From Brachycybe producta (lineage: Eukaryota > Arthropoda > Diplopoda > Playtdesmida > Andrognathidae), in the NCBI GenBank assembly GCA_036925085.1, contig JAUPFP010000003.1, forward strand, positions 2,386,501 through 2,450,500: a stretch of DNA of 64,000 bases, written 5' to 3'. Below the pieces are notes generated by a model. It did not search any database. It was not told where the DNA came from and was given only the letters and a program-made list of their open reading frames with translations. Positions within the stretch are counted from its first letter, which is position 1, and each line of letters starts with the position of its first letter. The position numbers and the translations under genes are program-made. This document shows positions 22,071 through 34,549 of this stretch, piece after piece.

Positions 22071-22400
22071 ATAAAAAATTTAAAATGTATAGTCTACTTA
22101 ATTACTTAAGGTGGTTTTAACGTGTAAAACCGGCCCCTCTCAAATTCTGATTATTTTTGTTTTGCACGTGCAAAATAAAGAGAAACACGAACGTGTTTTA
22201 AAAACTAGAAAGGTAGCTCAATCACTTAAGGATTATTTTCGTGTTTCATATCTTTCCAAATAAGCTTTTTATGTGAGTTTAAAAATGATCTAACTTTTAA
22301 GATGATATTTTTTGTTAATATTTGTCTTTAAAAAAGTTTATTTTGAAAGATATCAACATGAAATATTTTAAATAATTGCAGTTTCTCTAGTGATGATGAT
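22050..22400. repeat. Fam-A element plus Fam-C end fragment
   Basis: TATACGGAGTTCCGTTAAGGACA at 22052 is a lone Fam-C terminus. Next comes a Fam-A copy starting TTAAGGTGGTTTTAACGTG, with CACGTGCAAAATAAAGAG, AAACTAGAAAGGTAGCTCAAT, a loop, and a reverse arm TTTATTTTGAAAGATATCAAC. It shows that Fam-A also begins with TTAAGGTGG. Confidence 0.7.
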
Positions 22401-22403
22401 TAC

Positions 22404-22940
22404 TAGAGCTCGGATGTTTACGCAATATCGAAACAAATGTTTCTCAATCTGTGGCCCAAGAGCCAACTGCGTTTTTTCAATTAAAAACATTGATTAGAGG
22501 CTACAACTTTCTAATTGACAACTGATATAGTAACCAGACATCTAGCCTCTAACCAGAGTTTTTGATTAGAAAAAAAAAAGCATAATTGTTGTTGCTCTAA
22601 GGATGATGATTACTATGACTCGGATGTTTATGCAATATCAAAGCAAATGTTTCTCAATTTGTGGCCCACGAGCCAACTGTGAAGTAAAAATCCCATTATA
22701 GATCAAAACTAACAATTATGATTTTTTTTCAAATAAAAAAACACTGATTAGAGGCTACAACTTTCTAGTTGATTACTTATATAGTAACCAGACATCTAGC
22801 CTCTAACCAGCCTTTTTGATTAGAAAAAAAGCATATTTGTAGTTGCTCTAATGATGATGATGATTAATTCAAAATTGACACTTGGAGCCACAAATTGAGA
22901 AATATTTGCTTTGATATAGTGCATAAAAATCCGTGCCCTA
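22404..22940. mobile_element. Fam-B MITE, 1.6 tandem copies
   Basis: Two left ends (GAGCTCGGATGTTTACGC at 22406 and GACTCGGATGTTTATGC at 22617) share one right end (GCATAAAAATCCGTGCCC-TA at 22921-22940). Each half has its own GATTAGAGGCTACAAC ... TAGCCTCTAACCAG hairpin. This looks like an unequal duplication or an insertion of one copy into another. Confidence 0.82.
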
Positions 22941-23790
22941 CAACATTATAAATAATACACTTTAATAGTATCCGTACATAAACACATTATATACAGAAAT
23001 CAAATACAATACAATACATAATACATATACAAATAACCTCAAACTCTACAACAATAAGAAAAAGAAGAAGACGAAAAAGAAAAAAAAAAGCACAAAATAA
23101 ACAATAGTAGATAACAACAAAAAAGAAGATATATTTTTAAATATTCATTAAATCATAGTGCAAAGCACTTAACTGAATAAATTTCGTTTGTTCGCCTGCA
23201 AGGAAAAGGAATTTAAACATAAAACAAGAAAACATAAGTTTTATATAATTTAACATTAAATTTAAAGCTGCCCCTTTTATATAAAAAAGAGGGCAATCAC
23301 TGCATAATCACTTCTGCAAAGTCATTCTACAAAATAACCAAAGTCGTCAACAACAAAAAAAAAATCTCAAAACGTTTTGTTTACAAGAAAGATGTTTTTT
23401 TATATATATATATTTAGATCAGCAAAGTAAGCAAGATCTTTTTTAATCGATTTGATTAATTGATTTTAAGGCGGCGAATTAATAATAAACTTCACAAGTT
23501 GAGCTTATTATTTATTGAAGATTTTTGAAGAATATTTTAAAATGAAAAATATTTACACAACTTTAAAAAGTGACATTTTTCAAAAAAAAAAAATTCACAA
23601 ATTTAAAAAGAAAGCTAAAAAGTTCGTTAGAAACTAGAACAGTAAACTAATGAACTAAATATATAAAGCATGATCATGATGCAATCTTTCAAAATAAACT
23701 TTTTTAAAAAACAAAATTCAAACTTTAAGAATTATTTTTGGAAGTGTGAAAAATTGACGTGAAGTTATAATTTTGAAATATATCATCATA
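22940..23790. other. AT-rich intergenic DNA, no gene seen
   Basis: Includes A-rich tracts (23040-23120), a (TA)n run near 23400, and a weak forward Fam-A arm at 23628-23705 (TTAGAAACTAGAACAGTAA, ATCTTTCAAAATAAACTT). Nothing suggests coding sequence. Confidence 0.4.
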
Positions 23791-23792
23791 AT

Positions 23793-24095
23793 TAGGGCTC
23801 GGATTTTTAATGCATTATCAAGCAAATGTTTCTCAATTTGTGGCCCAAGTGTGCCAATTGTGAAGTAATCATCATTAGAGCAACCAACAAATATGCTTTT
23901 TTTTCTAATAAAAAAGGCTAGTTAGAGGCTAGATGTCTGGTTACTATCAGTAATCAACTTGAAAGTTCTAGTCTCTAACTAAATGTTTTTGATTAAAAAG
24001 AAGAAAACATAATTGTTGATTGTTACTTCACAGTTTGGCTCTTGGGCCACAGATTGAGAAACATTTACTTGATATTGCATAAACATCCGAACCCA
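23793..24095. mobile_element. Fam-B MITE
   Basis: TA-GGGCTCGGATTTTTAATGC at the left; TATTGCATAAACATCCGAACCC at the right. Subterminal arms and the central GTTAGAGGCTAGATG ... CTAGTCTCTAACTA hairpin are intact. Confidence 0.85.
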
Positions 24096-24214
24096 AATCA
24101 TAATAATATTAATTCATTTAATTCCAGTCATATGTTACAAACATAATTTCAATAAAAAACTAGAATTCTAAATACAGGCTATAGGATATAAATAGGCTAA
24201 AATAATACATTATA

Positions 24215-24450
24215 GCTGTGTGCTCGGAGTGTCCACACTTGGAACAGAACATGCTCGCGAACATGTTCGGGCATCTCTAAAAAAACAATGACTGGATGTT
24301 CGGAGCCGAGACGTCCAAAAAAAAACAAAAAACAACGAACACATTTTGTTACAGAGAAATGTTCGGAAAACTGTCGACACTGTTCGCGAACAGTGTTCGG
24401 TTCGTTTTTTTTTTCTGTTCTAGTCTGGATCCGGCTTTAAAGTTCACATA
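24215..24450. repeat. Foldback element rich in GTTCG
   Basis: ATGCTCGCGAACATGTTCGG at the left and CACTGTTCGCGAACAGTGTTCGG at the right, with TTCGGAGCCGAGACG between. The repeated GAACA/TGTTC words and TCGCGA palindromes suggest a short MITE of a family not seen elsewhere in the window. Confidence 0.5.
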
Positions 24451-25888
24451 TAAAAAAATTATATTGTTCAACCACCTTAAGTTGGGTCGAGAAACAATCT
24501 AAATAATTAATGGAGAGTCAGGTTTTTTTTTTTCTCTCTCCCGTAGATAATATGTCTCATATGTAAAATATACAAAACGCGTTTGAAAAATGCATGAAAA
24601 ACGCATTTAGAACTATTAAACGTCATTAAAATGTTATCGATTTCATAAAATAAAATTAATATTAAAACCTCAAACAGATGTTTAATATTTATCTTTCAGT
24701 TCAGACAAAATTTACATTTTTTTGGCTTAAACGTTTTTTTCTCCCAGAAATAACATTATAAGAAAAAAATTACAAAGTTTGTTAGAAACTAGAATAGTAA
24801 AAAAAACTATTTTTTGTTAAAATAAATTTTTTGTCGCATTTTAAAAGCAAAATATTATTAAAATTTATTATTTTCAAATTTATATAAAAATAGTTTATTT
24901 TTTAAAAAATAAGTCTACTAAAAAAGCAATTTATTTAATTTAAATAATTCTATTATTCTTAGTAAAATAGAAAAAACGTCGACGCACAAATTCAGTAGTT
25001 TTTCAGCCACAGTTTCAGAAATACATCACTTTATAGTATTATTCAAATTAGATCATTTCCTTTTTTAAGTGAAATTTTGTTTTTCAGTATGTGTGATTTG
25101 TCCCTTAGCTTAATTCTCGTGCAAACTTATCTTTAAAAAAAACGCACGTAACTTTCAGTTTTCGTCAGAAGAAGGAGAAAATAAAATCAATGGTTCGAAA
25201 CGAACAAAATAAACAAGAAGAAACGGTTGAAAATGAGTGAGAAAAAAAAAGCTCTTGCAAAATACACCATGAAATTTTCAACTAATTTCATTGGTCTACG
25301 TGACCCAGCTCCACACTGACCCACCCGCACATTGACCCACCTTCATATTGATCCATTCATTGGACCGACTTTAAATACAATTCCGACTGTCACTTTTTAT
25401 TATAAAATAGTATTTCAGGTACAAAATGAAGAAAAACTTGAATGTGTTTTAAAAACTAGAAGGGTAGCTAATATCAATGCTAATATCTTTCATAATAAGC
25501 TTTTTAGGTGAGTTTGAAACAGGCCCTAACTTAACTTTTTTTGTTTCCCTGTCCATGTTTTGAGTCCATTTTTCTTGTTTGTTTAAGGGTTAATAACTAG
25601 AAAGGGTATATTCATGTTGATATTTTTAAAAATAAACTTTTAAAACAGGCGATATTATTTAATTTTATTTATAAAAAGTTCATTTTGAAAGATATTAAAC
25701 CAATTATGACTGCATTTATATCTTTTTAATATTTGCAATGCAGGTTATTTTTTGTTGTTGTAGTTATTAGATATTGACAATGCATCTAGCAGCACTTGGA
25801 TCTTAAGGTCCCTCTGCCTTAGGCCCAACCGGATGTATGCAGAGTATTTTTCGTAATTGTATTTGTAATGGAAGTACCCTTAAGTGAT

Positions 25889-26074
25889 ACAGTCAATTAA
25901 AAATCTGGACATACAGACGACCGGCAACTTCTAATTGGTTTGTTGTGTGGTTCGACGTTGAAAAGGGCGGAGCATGTGACGTCACACTACATACATAACC
26001 AACCAATTCAAAGTTGCCGTTCGTCATAAAAAGGACGGAGCCAACTTCTGTTTGTCCCGATTTCTAATTGCCTG
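25889..26074. mobile_element. Fam-H hAT-like MITE
   Basis: Left arm CAGTCAATTAAAAATCTGG ... CGACCGGCAACTTCTAATTGG; right arm GACGGAGCCAACTTCTG, GATTTCTAATTGCCTG. The central TGACGTCA is at 25977-25984. The left arm is shortened relative to the copy at 56494. Confidence 0.8.
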
Positions 26075-26533
26075 CCTTAAACCACCTTAACTTTGTTCCA
26101 AGAAATTGTTTGACCAAAACAAGAAAGACTTAACAGGTGTTTAATTTAGTGGTCACATATTTTTTTTTATATCAAAAAAACTTAATCTCCGATTAAATTA
26201 AGTCCATCAACAAAATATTTAATCTTCTTGTACTTAACACGTTCTCCCCCAATTTTTCTAAACCTCCACCCACACACATTACATTAGATTAGGTCAGATC
26301 TGTAGAAGTGGAAGTAATCACTTTTAATTAAAATCAGTCTACTAAGTAGTAGATTTTCGGACATAAGAAGAAATTTCAAAAGTATGTTAGAAACTAGAAA
26401 CAACAAACAAAATTATGTTAATTATGATGATGATTATATTACAATCTAATTACTCTACTAATTTGTAACAAACTTATTTTATTTTTTTTTATAAAAAATA
26501 AGACAATTATTTTTAAAATAAATAGTCTTTATT

Positions 26534-27024
26534 AAGGTGGCTGAATATACTTTTTTGTCTACCCAGATGGCGCCACTGCGGTTTTGAGAAAATTTATATT
26601 TTTCAAGTGAACGTTTTTCAGAAGCATTACGAAAAAAAAAAATTCAAAGTGTTTTAGAAACTAGAATAGTTGGTGATAATCCTAAAAGTTTTTTCACGAT
26701 GATATCTTTCAAAATAAACTTTTTTTATGAAAGTTTGAAAAAAAAGGCGAAAAAAAAAAACGGGTGATTTTTCAAACTGAACTATAAAGTTGTTTATTTT
26801 TTAAGATATTGGCCATGAAAATACTTCTAACATAATCTTTTACCCTTCTAGTTTTGAAAACAACTTGCATTTTTTTTCGTAATGTTGTTTCTAAAGTAGT
26901 TCTCTTAACGTTTTTGCGTCCAAATTTTACATAAAAAAACATTTATGGAGATTAGCATTTAATCACTACAGTGACGCCATCTGGAGTGACAAAAAGCAAA
27001 ATAAATATCTATTCAGCCATTTTA
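26534..27024. mobile_element. Fam-A end-variant, full-length foldback
   Basis: The ends TTAAGGTGGCTGAATATAC and AATATCTATTCAGCCATTTTAAG are inverted repeats. Next come CAGATGGCGCCACTGC and CTACAGTGACGCCATCTGG, then Fam-A arm motifs (TTTTAGAAACTAGAATAGTTG, ATCTTTCAAAATAAACTTTT) and their complement. About 490 bp. The best comparison copy is 56706-57272. Confidence 0.82.
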
Positions 27025-27100
27025 AGCCCTGTTTCCATTGGGTGTAATTTACATTTTTGTTTTAAAAAATTAACTGAAGATCAAAATACATTTTCACTTT

Positions 27101-27397
27101 CACATGAAATTAAATTAATTCAAATTAAATGTGTTTAGGTGAATTATACGGAATCCAGTTAAGGACAAGAACAAAATAAAAATTGACTATATTAATAATA
27201 TTTTAAATTGAAATATTAAATCAATATTTTGTCAATAGTTTATATAATTTATATTTAAGTAATAACTCAATATTTTCAGATTAATTAACTGAATAAATTG
27301 AATTCGACATATTTGTTTGTTTGTCCTTCACATGGCTCTGTAGAACACGTTTATTATTTAAATACATTTAAATTATCAGCTGTGTGTACTAGGTATA
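27101..27397. mobile_element. Fam-F composite element, left-truncated
   Basis: GTGTTTAGGTGAATTATACGG, AATCCAGTTAAGGACA, an AT-rich centre, TCCTTCACATGGCTCTGTAG and TCAGCTGTGTGTACTAGGTAT. Same order as the copy at 13551. The open frame 27298-27576 begins inside it and is not a gene. Confidence 0.78.
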
Positions 27398-27599
27398 ACG
27401 GGAAATCAGTTCGAGACAATTCTTGGAAGATAATAATAAGACCTAAAGAAAGACCTAAATATAATTATCAATCTGTAGTTCAAATAAATAAATGTCTCAA
27501 TTTCTGTTGCCCAGTTGTGGTCAATCAATCAATCAAAATAAGAGGAAATAACAGCAACCAAAAAAATATGGATTGATTTCAAGGGGAAAAAAAAAGATT

Positions 27600-28130
27600 A
27601 AATATAGTGATAAACAGACAATATTGCTCATAGAGGCCCTTCCGACCCCCAATCAAAGGGCCAAATTCAAGAATTAAACCTAGGCCTCCAATGTAGAGAG
27701 ACTATTTTTTTTTTCAACAAAAAAATACTTAATATTAAACAATTTTTTTTTCTGTTTTGGGAACTTGTTTAGAGTGTTCAAATTGAAGTTCAAGTTGCTA
27801 AGTTTCCATCTTTGAATTTGAACCATATGAAGAGTTCAAAATAAAAGATTAAATCATCCAATTGAAAAAAATCCTAACTTTCGAAAATCGGATTTAGGTT
27901 TTAAAAAAATCTATTTTCATTTGAGGATTTAAAATGTAAGTATTTTGATGTTTAAAATGTTTAAAAGTTTAAAATAGTTCAAAATAAAATAAATTAGTTT
28001 TAAAAAGTGAATATCTATTATTTTGTATTGTGACCACCAGATAGTGCCACTGTGCATATTAGCCTCTGTACAAGGTTCTCTTTAATCTTTATACAGATTA
28101 AGTTAGGCTGATGTCTTTCATATGAGAAAA
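27600..28130. other. AT-rich intergenic DNA with Fam-G trace
   Basis: GGGAACTTGTTTAGAGTGTTCAA at about 27757 and AAGTTCAAGTTGCTAAGTTTCC resemble a worn Fam-G arm. Otherwise low-complexity TTTAAAA runs. No gene seen. Confidence 0.35.
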
Positions 28131-28139
28131 ATTAAAAAA

Positions 28140-28660
28140 AAAACTAAAAATATTTTTGTTTAAAAACTAGAAGGGTAGCTCAATCACTTAAGGTTATTTT
28201 CATGAAAATAAACGAAAATAAACTTTTTATCGACAAAAAATAAAATATCATTTTCTTCTAGTTAGGGTCATTTTCAAACCTAAACAGAAAGCTTATTTTG
28301 AAAGATATTAAACATAAAAATATTCTTAAGTGATTAAGCTACAATTCTAGTTTCTAAAAAAACACACTAGTTTCTCTTCATTTTGCACCTGAAAGACAAG
28401 AGTAATCACAGTTTGAGAGGCGTTTATACACATTAAAACTACGTTAAGATAACTCGAACGTGTTTTAGAAACTAGAAGGGTAGCTCAATTACTTAAGGGT
28501 ATTATCATTTTGATATCTTTCAAAATAAACTTTTTCTAAGACAAAAATATCATCTGCTTAAAGTAGGGTCATTTTTGAACTGACGTAAAAAACACTTTCT
28601 AGTTTCTCTTCATTTTCCACCTTAAAGAACGAATAATCACAGTTCGAGAGGCGTCTTTAC
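28140..28660. repeat. Two adjacent Fam-A elements
   Basis: Copy one: forward arm at 28160 (AAACTAGAAGGGTAGCTCAAT) and reverse arm to 28440 (ACAATTCTAGTTTCTAAA, TTTTGCACCTGAAAGACA, GAGAGGCGTTTATACAC). Copy two: forward arm at 28450 and reverse remnant to 28660 (TCTAGTTTCTCTTCATTTT, GAGAGGCGTCTTTACAC). The middle of the second reverse arm is deleted. Confidence 0.78.
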
Positions 28661-29169
28661 ACATATTTTTTTTTATCAAAATTACGTTTAAAAATACCAG
28701 TAAACATTTTACATAACAGTTTGAAAATGACTTTATTAAAGTGTATACATTTTTCTGTAACACTCTGTATATCTTGTTATACAGACCCAATGCATTCTCT
28801 CCATAGACATTATTTAAAGAAAGGAAAGAAAGAAAGGAAAAACTACAATACCTTGTTGACCAACACACACTTCTTCTTGACCAACAACACATTTGAATCT
28901 GAAAGAGAAAATCAACTTAACTGAGTACAAATAGAAAAATGTCAAATGCCATTTTCAACAAATATATATTTTTTTGGGGGGGGGGGAAATCTCAAACAAT
29001 CAATTCAATTTCAAAAATATTTGAGGCGTTCATAACTTTTGGTCATTTCTTTTATTAAAATCCAATCTGGACAGCGGTCAATAGAAAATGTACAGGAAAT
29101 TTTTTTTTATTGAAGTGCCCTTTAACCTCTAAAAAAATAAGAACATAGGTCTAAAATCAGAATAATAAA

Positions 29170-29600
29170 AAAACTTCGCACTTGAACCCTCTTAAAAGGG
29201 TTCTAATACCTAGTACACACACCTGATAATTTAAATGCATTTAAATAATAAATGTGTTCTACAGAGCCCCGTGAAGGACAAACAAACAATATGTCGAATT
29301 GAATTTATTCAGTTAATAATCTTAAAATATTGAGATTAATACTTAAATATAAATTATATAAACTATTGACAAAATATTGATTTAATATTTTAATTTAAAA
29401 TATTAATAATAAAGTCAATTTATATTTGGTGCTCATGTCCTTAACTGGATTCCGTATAATTCACTTAAACACATTTAATTTGAACTCATTTAACTCATGT
29501 GTGTGAACAAGGTATAAGAAAAAAGCTCTTCATAGGATATTAAATAAAACAGGGGTTTTCTATGTTGTAACCCTACTTAGAGGGTTCAAAAGTTAAAATT
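29170..29600. repeat. Fam-G foldback split by Fam-F
   Basis: Left arm CTTCGCACTTGAACCCTCTT, then a Fam-F copy, then right part TTTTCTATGTTGTAACCC and TAGAGGGTTCAAAAGTT. The arms pair once the insert is removed. Confidence 0.7.
29205..29516. mobile_element. Fam-F composite element, inverted
   Basis: Ends ATACCTAGTACACACACC and TGTGTGTGAACAAGGTAT. The inner pair is CTACAGAGCCCCGTGAAGGAC and GTCCTTAACTGGATTCCGTA. Full length and in the opposite orientation to the copies at 13551 and 27101. Confidence 0.85.
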
Positions 29601-29753
29601 TTCGGATGTGTTTCGAAAATTCTCATTTTTAAAAAATTGTAATTTTTGTACAAAATAAACTTGAATGTGTTTTTTTTTACAAAAAAAAAATAAGCGGCTG
29701 GTCAGAGACTATAATGATTCCAGAATTATAATATGGCTGACTTATACCTCGGT

Positions 29754-30170
29754 TCCACTACAAAAATTAACTTCAGTTACATAACTGCAGTTAAAGTTAA
29801 CTGCAGACAAGCTAGAAGAGGTACTTGCTGGTGTTTCCATTTTTAAAACACTTAACTGTGGTTAAGTATTTTGTATCACTTCCTGATAAACAGTTTTGCA
29901 TTTTTGTGAAATTTTCATGCTTCATTCAGGCAAAAATTGAATGGTTCTCACTATCCGCATGTTGTTTTGTAGGCTAAATTTGTTTAAACCATAGAAAAGT
30001 GATGTAATTAACCCTTCAATGTGGTTTAACCACACTGTCTTAAATGCAAGTTGAGTCAACTTCATTGTCCAGATATTTAACCATGGTTAATGTAACCACA
30101 TTTGTTTTTACAAGAAAATTAACTGTGATTAACTTAACTGTAGTTACTTTTTGTAGAGAAAACCCGTTGT
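29754..30170. mobile_element. Fam-E foldback
   Basis: Left end TACCTCGGTTCCACTACAAAA, then ATTAACTTCAGTTACATAAC. Right end GATTAACTTAACTGTAGTTAC, TTTTTGTAGAGAAAACC. Internal TCACTTCCTGATAAACAG and CGCATGTTGTTTTGTAGGC match the 55103 copy in reverse order, so this copy is inverted relative to it. Confidence 0.78.
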
Positions 30171-31135
30171 AAGTTAACTCTAGCCTCCAACCAACGTCAC
30201 TGATTGTTAAAAAACATACTGCTTTTTTTTTGCGTTACTTGATGACAATTTACAAAACTAACTTGTAAACTTTGCAATTCTTAGAATGCCGCATTTTAAA
30301 TCATAGTTTAATAATGAACAATGAAACATAAATTCTCCAGCTAATATAATAATAATAATAATAATAATAATTAAAAAATCCATTTTTTTTTACTAATATT
30401 CAAATTGAATTATTATTAAAATAATTACTGAAATTAAATAAAAACTTTCAAGCACACCCTGTACAGTCTCATACATACGATAAAAGAATCAAGCTATTGC
30501 AATTAAAAAAGTTGGTTAGAGGCTAAAATTATTGCAGAATTAAAACACAGCCAAATTAAGAATTGCAAGTTAACACTAGCCTCAAACCAGCCTCTTTGAT
30601 GGTAAAAAAAAACAATGCTTTTATACATTACTCATAACAACAATTTACAAAACGAAATTGTAAACTTTGCAATTCTTAGAATGCCGTATTATAATTAAAT
30701 CATACTTAAATAATAAATAAATATACATTTTTCAATTCATATAATAATAAAATAATAATAATTAGAAAAAATCAATTTTTTTTTACTAATATTAAAATTG
30801 AAATATTATTAAAATTAAATAAGAACTTTCAAGCACACCCTGTACAGTCACATATGAAGTTTTTTTTTGCAATTAAAAAAGCTGGTTAGAGGCTAGAATT
30901 AATCCAGAATTAAAATACAACCAAATTAAGAATTGCAAGTTAACTCTAGCCTCCAACCAGACACTTTGATTGTCAAAAAAAACAATGCTTTTTTATGCAT
31001 TAGCTCTACTCATAACAATTTACAAAACGAACTTGTAAACTTTGCAATTCTTAGAATGCTGCATTTTAAATCATACTTAAATAATAAATAATGAAACATA
31101 CCATTTTTCAGTTCATATAATAATAATAATAATAA
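30171..31135. repeat. Tandem repeat, unit about 375-390 bp, 2.5 copies
   Basis: Each unit runs from AGTTAACTCTAGCCTCCAACCA through CTTTGCAATTCTTAGAATGC, an (ATA)n tract, CTTTCAAGCACACCCTGTACAG and GGTTAGAGGCTAGAATTA. Unit starts are near 30172, 30564 and 30936. Every unit contains a GGTTAGAGGCTA ... TAGCCTCCAACCAG hairpin like the Fam-B core. Confidence 0.88.
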
Positions 31136-31679
31136 AATATACAATTCTTAAAGCCTTTTGACCTTAGAAAATATGTGAGCTTTAAACATAAGTCAATAGT
31201 TTGGTTATAAATTATCGATAAATATTTAGTCAAATAATAAAATATTTAAAATTTAATAATATTACAAATAAAGTTTCAAGAATAATTCTATAAAGAAACA
31301 ATAATTCCAAAAATATACAATAGTCTAGACAAAAGAAAAAAAAATGGACAGAAAATTTAAATATAAACTATTTTAACAAAAAAAAAACAAAAAAATAACA
31401 CTTGAGGGCCACAATTATAATGGCTCGCGAGCCAACATCATAAAACATCATAATCTTATATTTTATATGATGCAAAATTAGATGTTTTCAAAAACATTTT
31501 TTTAACTTTTTACAAATACAAGGTGTCTCTAAAAATCGTCCCATTTTTAAACTTAAAATTTCACAACAATCTAACACCAGATGGTGCTTTCAATTTATTC
31601 CTATTTTAGGCCTAATATGAAATAAATACAAACTAGAAGAATAAAAATGATGCAAATTTTAAGACATTATCTTTTAAAA

Positions 31680-32565
31680 AATCCTGAGAAAAACTGGAAA
31701 GTGTTTTAAAAACTAGAAAGGTAGCTCAATCACTTAAGAGGCTATTTTTAAGTTGATAACTTTCAAAATAAACTTTTTATGTGAGTTTGAAAATGATCTA
31801 ACTTAACCATTTTATTTTTAAATTTGCGTGGATTGCGTGGATTTGCGTTTATTTTGAAAGATATCAAACATGAAAACATCCTGAAGTGATGGAGCTACCC
31901 TTCTAGTTTATAAAACCTATTTTCAAACTGCCATAAAACGTTTATTTTTAAAAATAACATCACAAAAGTTAAATCAAGTTATTTTTCTACTCTTCTAAGC
32001 TTCAAACAAACTTTGATATTTTTTGTTAAAAAAAAGTTGATAAAAAATGAATTTTAGTATTTAAGATGATTTTTATGATCTGTTGATTCAGGAGCAAAAT
32101 TAAGAGAAACTAGAAAGTGTTTTAGAAACTAGAAGGGTAGCTTCAATCACTTAAGGTTATTATCACGTTGATATCTTTCAAAATAACCTTTTTTATGTGA
32201 GTTTAAAATTGACTCAACTTTAAAGGGGATGATATATTTTTTAAAAAATTTTGTCTATAAAAAGTTTATTTTGAAAGATATCATCACAACATGAAATTAC
32301 CTTTAAGTGATTGAGCCACCCTTCTAGTTTCTAGTTTTTCTAGTTTCTAGTTTTTGCTTAAAACTGGGTTACTTTGAAATTGACATTTAAAAAAAAAAGC
32401 TTATTTTGAAAGATATCAACACGAAAATGGCCGTAAGTGATTGAGGTATCCTTCTAGTTTCTAAAACGCATTCATTCAAAGTTTCTCTTCATTTTTGGCG
32501 CCTGAAAGACAGAATAATCCAGAGTTTGAGATGCGGTTTACACTTTAAAACCACCCTGTATTATA
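31680..32565. repeat. Cluster of Fam-A elements
   Basis: A foldback at 31690-31920, a half element to 31995, then 32095-32340 and a further reverse arm to 32565 that carries the complete outer sequence (TTTTTGGCGCCTGAAAGACAG, AGAGTTTGAGATGCGG, TTTACACTTTAAAACCACC). The 32320-32345 stretch stutters CTAGTTTCTAGTTTTTCTAGT, showing local slippage. Confidence 0.8.
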
Positions 32566-33103
32566 TTCCATTGTTGAAATATAATCTTATTTACTGTGAA
32601 AATATGAAATTATGTTAAAAAATAAAAAACTAGAAACATGCAGCAGACACAAAAAATTACAACCTTTATGTATTTTATAATACAGAATATAATAATAATA
32701 ATAATAGTAATGATATTTGTTGAAATGAACATCAAATTTTATGTTAACATTTTCATTCAGTCTTTTTAAATTGACTGAAGAAAAAAACAAAAGATTTCTT
32801 TTCAAGAGCCCATTTTTGGCAAATCTTGAATTTTTTATCATCCTATTTAAACAAGAAAAAATGATGAAATTTATTTTTACAAATTTGCATGTCGGTAAAG
32901 GTAGTAATAGCTTCAAGCTCACTAAATTAGTTTCAGCCTTTCCTTGTCAGATGGCGCTCATAGAAAAAATAAAGTTAAAACTGACTAACTTTATCATCAA
33001 TTATTATAATTATTTTATTTAAGCACAAAAAATATTAAGTTTTATTGTTTTTTGGAAACTTAGTATAGGTGGCGCGTCAGTCGAACAAAAACTCAAACGT
33101 TAC

Positions 33104-33908
33104 TCAAAATTACTTCGAAAAATCTCCACAAAGAGCGCTAGCATTGTTTTTCTATTGAGCCCATAGACCAAATGTTAAAAAAGAAACGTTTATTTTTAAA
33201 ATACAGCAGTCGGGGCGGCAATATGTTTATTTTTCATATTTAAAGTTGTCCATTTTTGTTTTTTCAAAGTGCAATGTGTACCTTAAATATATGCTGATCT
33301 AGTCATAAAATGACAAAAAATTGGAAAGTGTGCTTCTATTTTTAAAAACTATTTCAAAATCGCGAATTTTTAACTCTTATGTTAAACTCCGTTGAGTACG
33401 CCCAAATAAGAAAAAAAACATCCATTAAAATGCTCGTAAAAATACGTAAAAATAATTTTAAAAAACCACAATTATACCACAGTGAAGCCAACACAATGGC
33501 GCACGTGCTCATTTTTTTCTGGTTTTTTAAAATTATTTTTAGATATTTTTACGAGCATTTTAATGGATGTTTTGTTTTTGTTTACGAGCACGTACTCAAT
33601 GGAGTTTAAACATAAGAGTCAGAAATTCTCGATATTGAAATACTTTTTAAAAATAGAAGCACACTTACCAATTTTTTGTCATTCTATCACTAGATCAGCA
33701 TATATTTAAGGTGCACAATGCACTTTGAAAAATTAAAATTGGACAACTTTAAATATGAAAAATAAACATATTGCCGGCGCAACTGCTGTATTTTAAAAAT
33801 TAACCGTTTCTTCTTTAACATCGGGGTTATGGGCTCAATTGAAAAACGATGTTAGCGCTCTTTGTGGAGATTTTTTGAAGTAATTTTGCGATGTCGCCTC
33901 TTAAAAAA
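33104..33908. mobile_element. Fam-I foldback element of about 800 bp
   Basis: Two arms of about 370 bp pair almost throughout: AAATTACTTCGAAAAATCTCC, AAAGAGCGCTAGCATTG, TAAATATATGCTGATCTAGT, AACATCCATTAAAATGCTCG and their complements. The short centre holds CAATGGCGCACGTGCTC. The second copy is at 50950. Four open frames here are products of the palindrome. No transposase. Confidence 0.85.
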
Positions 33909-34029
33909 TAGACTATACTGTAGTAAATAAAAGTAAATAAATGTATTTTCAGAATGAAATATTTTAAAATAAACGTTTTAGTCAAGTTTATACTAACCAA
34001 CACATTAAAAATATGATAAAAAAGTGTAT

Positions 34030-34460
34030 TTTAAAATAACCCCCCCCCCCCCCAGTCATGAAACTAGTTTAATAACATTCATTTACTATTCTAGTTTCTA
34101 TCAAACCTTTAAATTATTATTAAATGTATTTCTAAAACATACAAAGCAGGCAAATAAATGAAAATTACTTTTTATTGAAGTTTGGAAACCAATATTTCAA
34201 TTGTGATAATAAAAAAAAAAGTTTATATTGAAAGATACCATCGTGAAACTAGTTTAATGACAATCATGTACTATTCTAGTTTCTAACAAACTTTTAATCT
34301 TTTAACCTTTCCACAATAGTGAAATTTTCTATTTCTGCAAAAATGATTCTAATTGGTAGTCAATTTCGAATGCAGCGCCATCTATATCAAGCAGACCAAT
34401 AAAAGAAAATTACACATTTATTTTTTGGTAAAATTACCCCCCCCCCCCCAAAAAAAAACC
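34030..34460. repeat. Fam-A reverse arms and poly-C tracts
   Basis: Three reverse half-arms (ATTTACTATTCTAGTTTCTA near 34085, AAAGTTTATATTGAAAGATAC and GTACTATTCTAGTTTCTAAC near 34270) and runs of about 14 and 10 C at 34040 and 34439. Confidence 0.65.
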
Positions 34461-34541
34461 TTTCAAAGTCGAAAAAAACTAGAAAAAAAAACACTCCAAT
34501 AAAATGAAACCCACGCAAGCACGTGTTTCGAGGCAAACGAA

Positions 34542-34549
34542 TGACGTCA
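34542..34549. promoter_or_regulatory. CRE-like TGACGTCA in a possible Fam-H relic
   Basis: Perfect palindrome, 282 bp upstream of the initiator candidate at 34824. The flanking GTCGTAAAAGGCGGAGTTTGCCC resembles the Fam-H interior, so this site may have come with a MITE. Confidence 0.35.

Noticed and set aside
32587-33022. Frames on both strands near 32.6-33.0 kb
   Set aside because: AT-rich, no domain, no supporting splice sites.
33379-33709. Two overlapping plus-strand frames
   Set aside because: They lie in the Fam-I palindrome and mirror each other.
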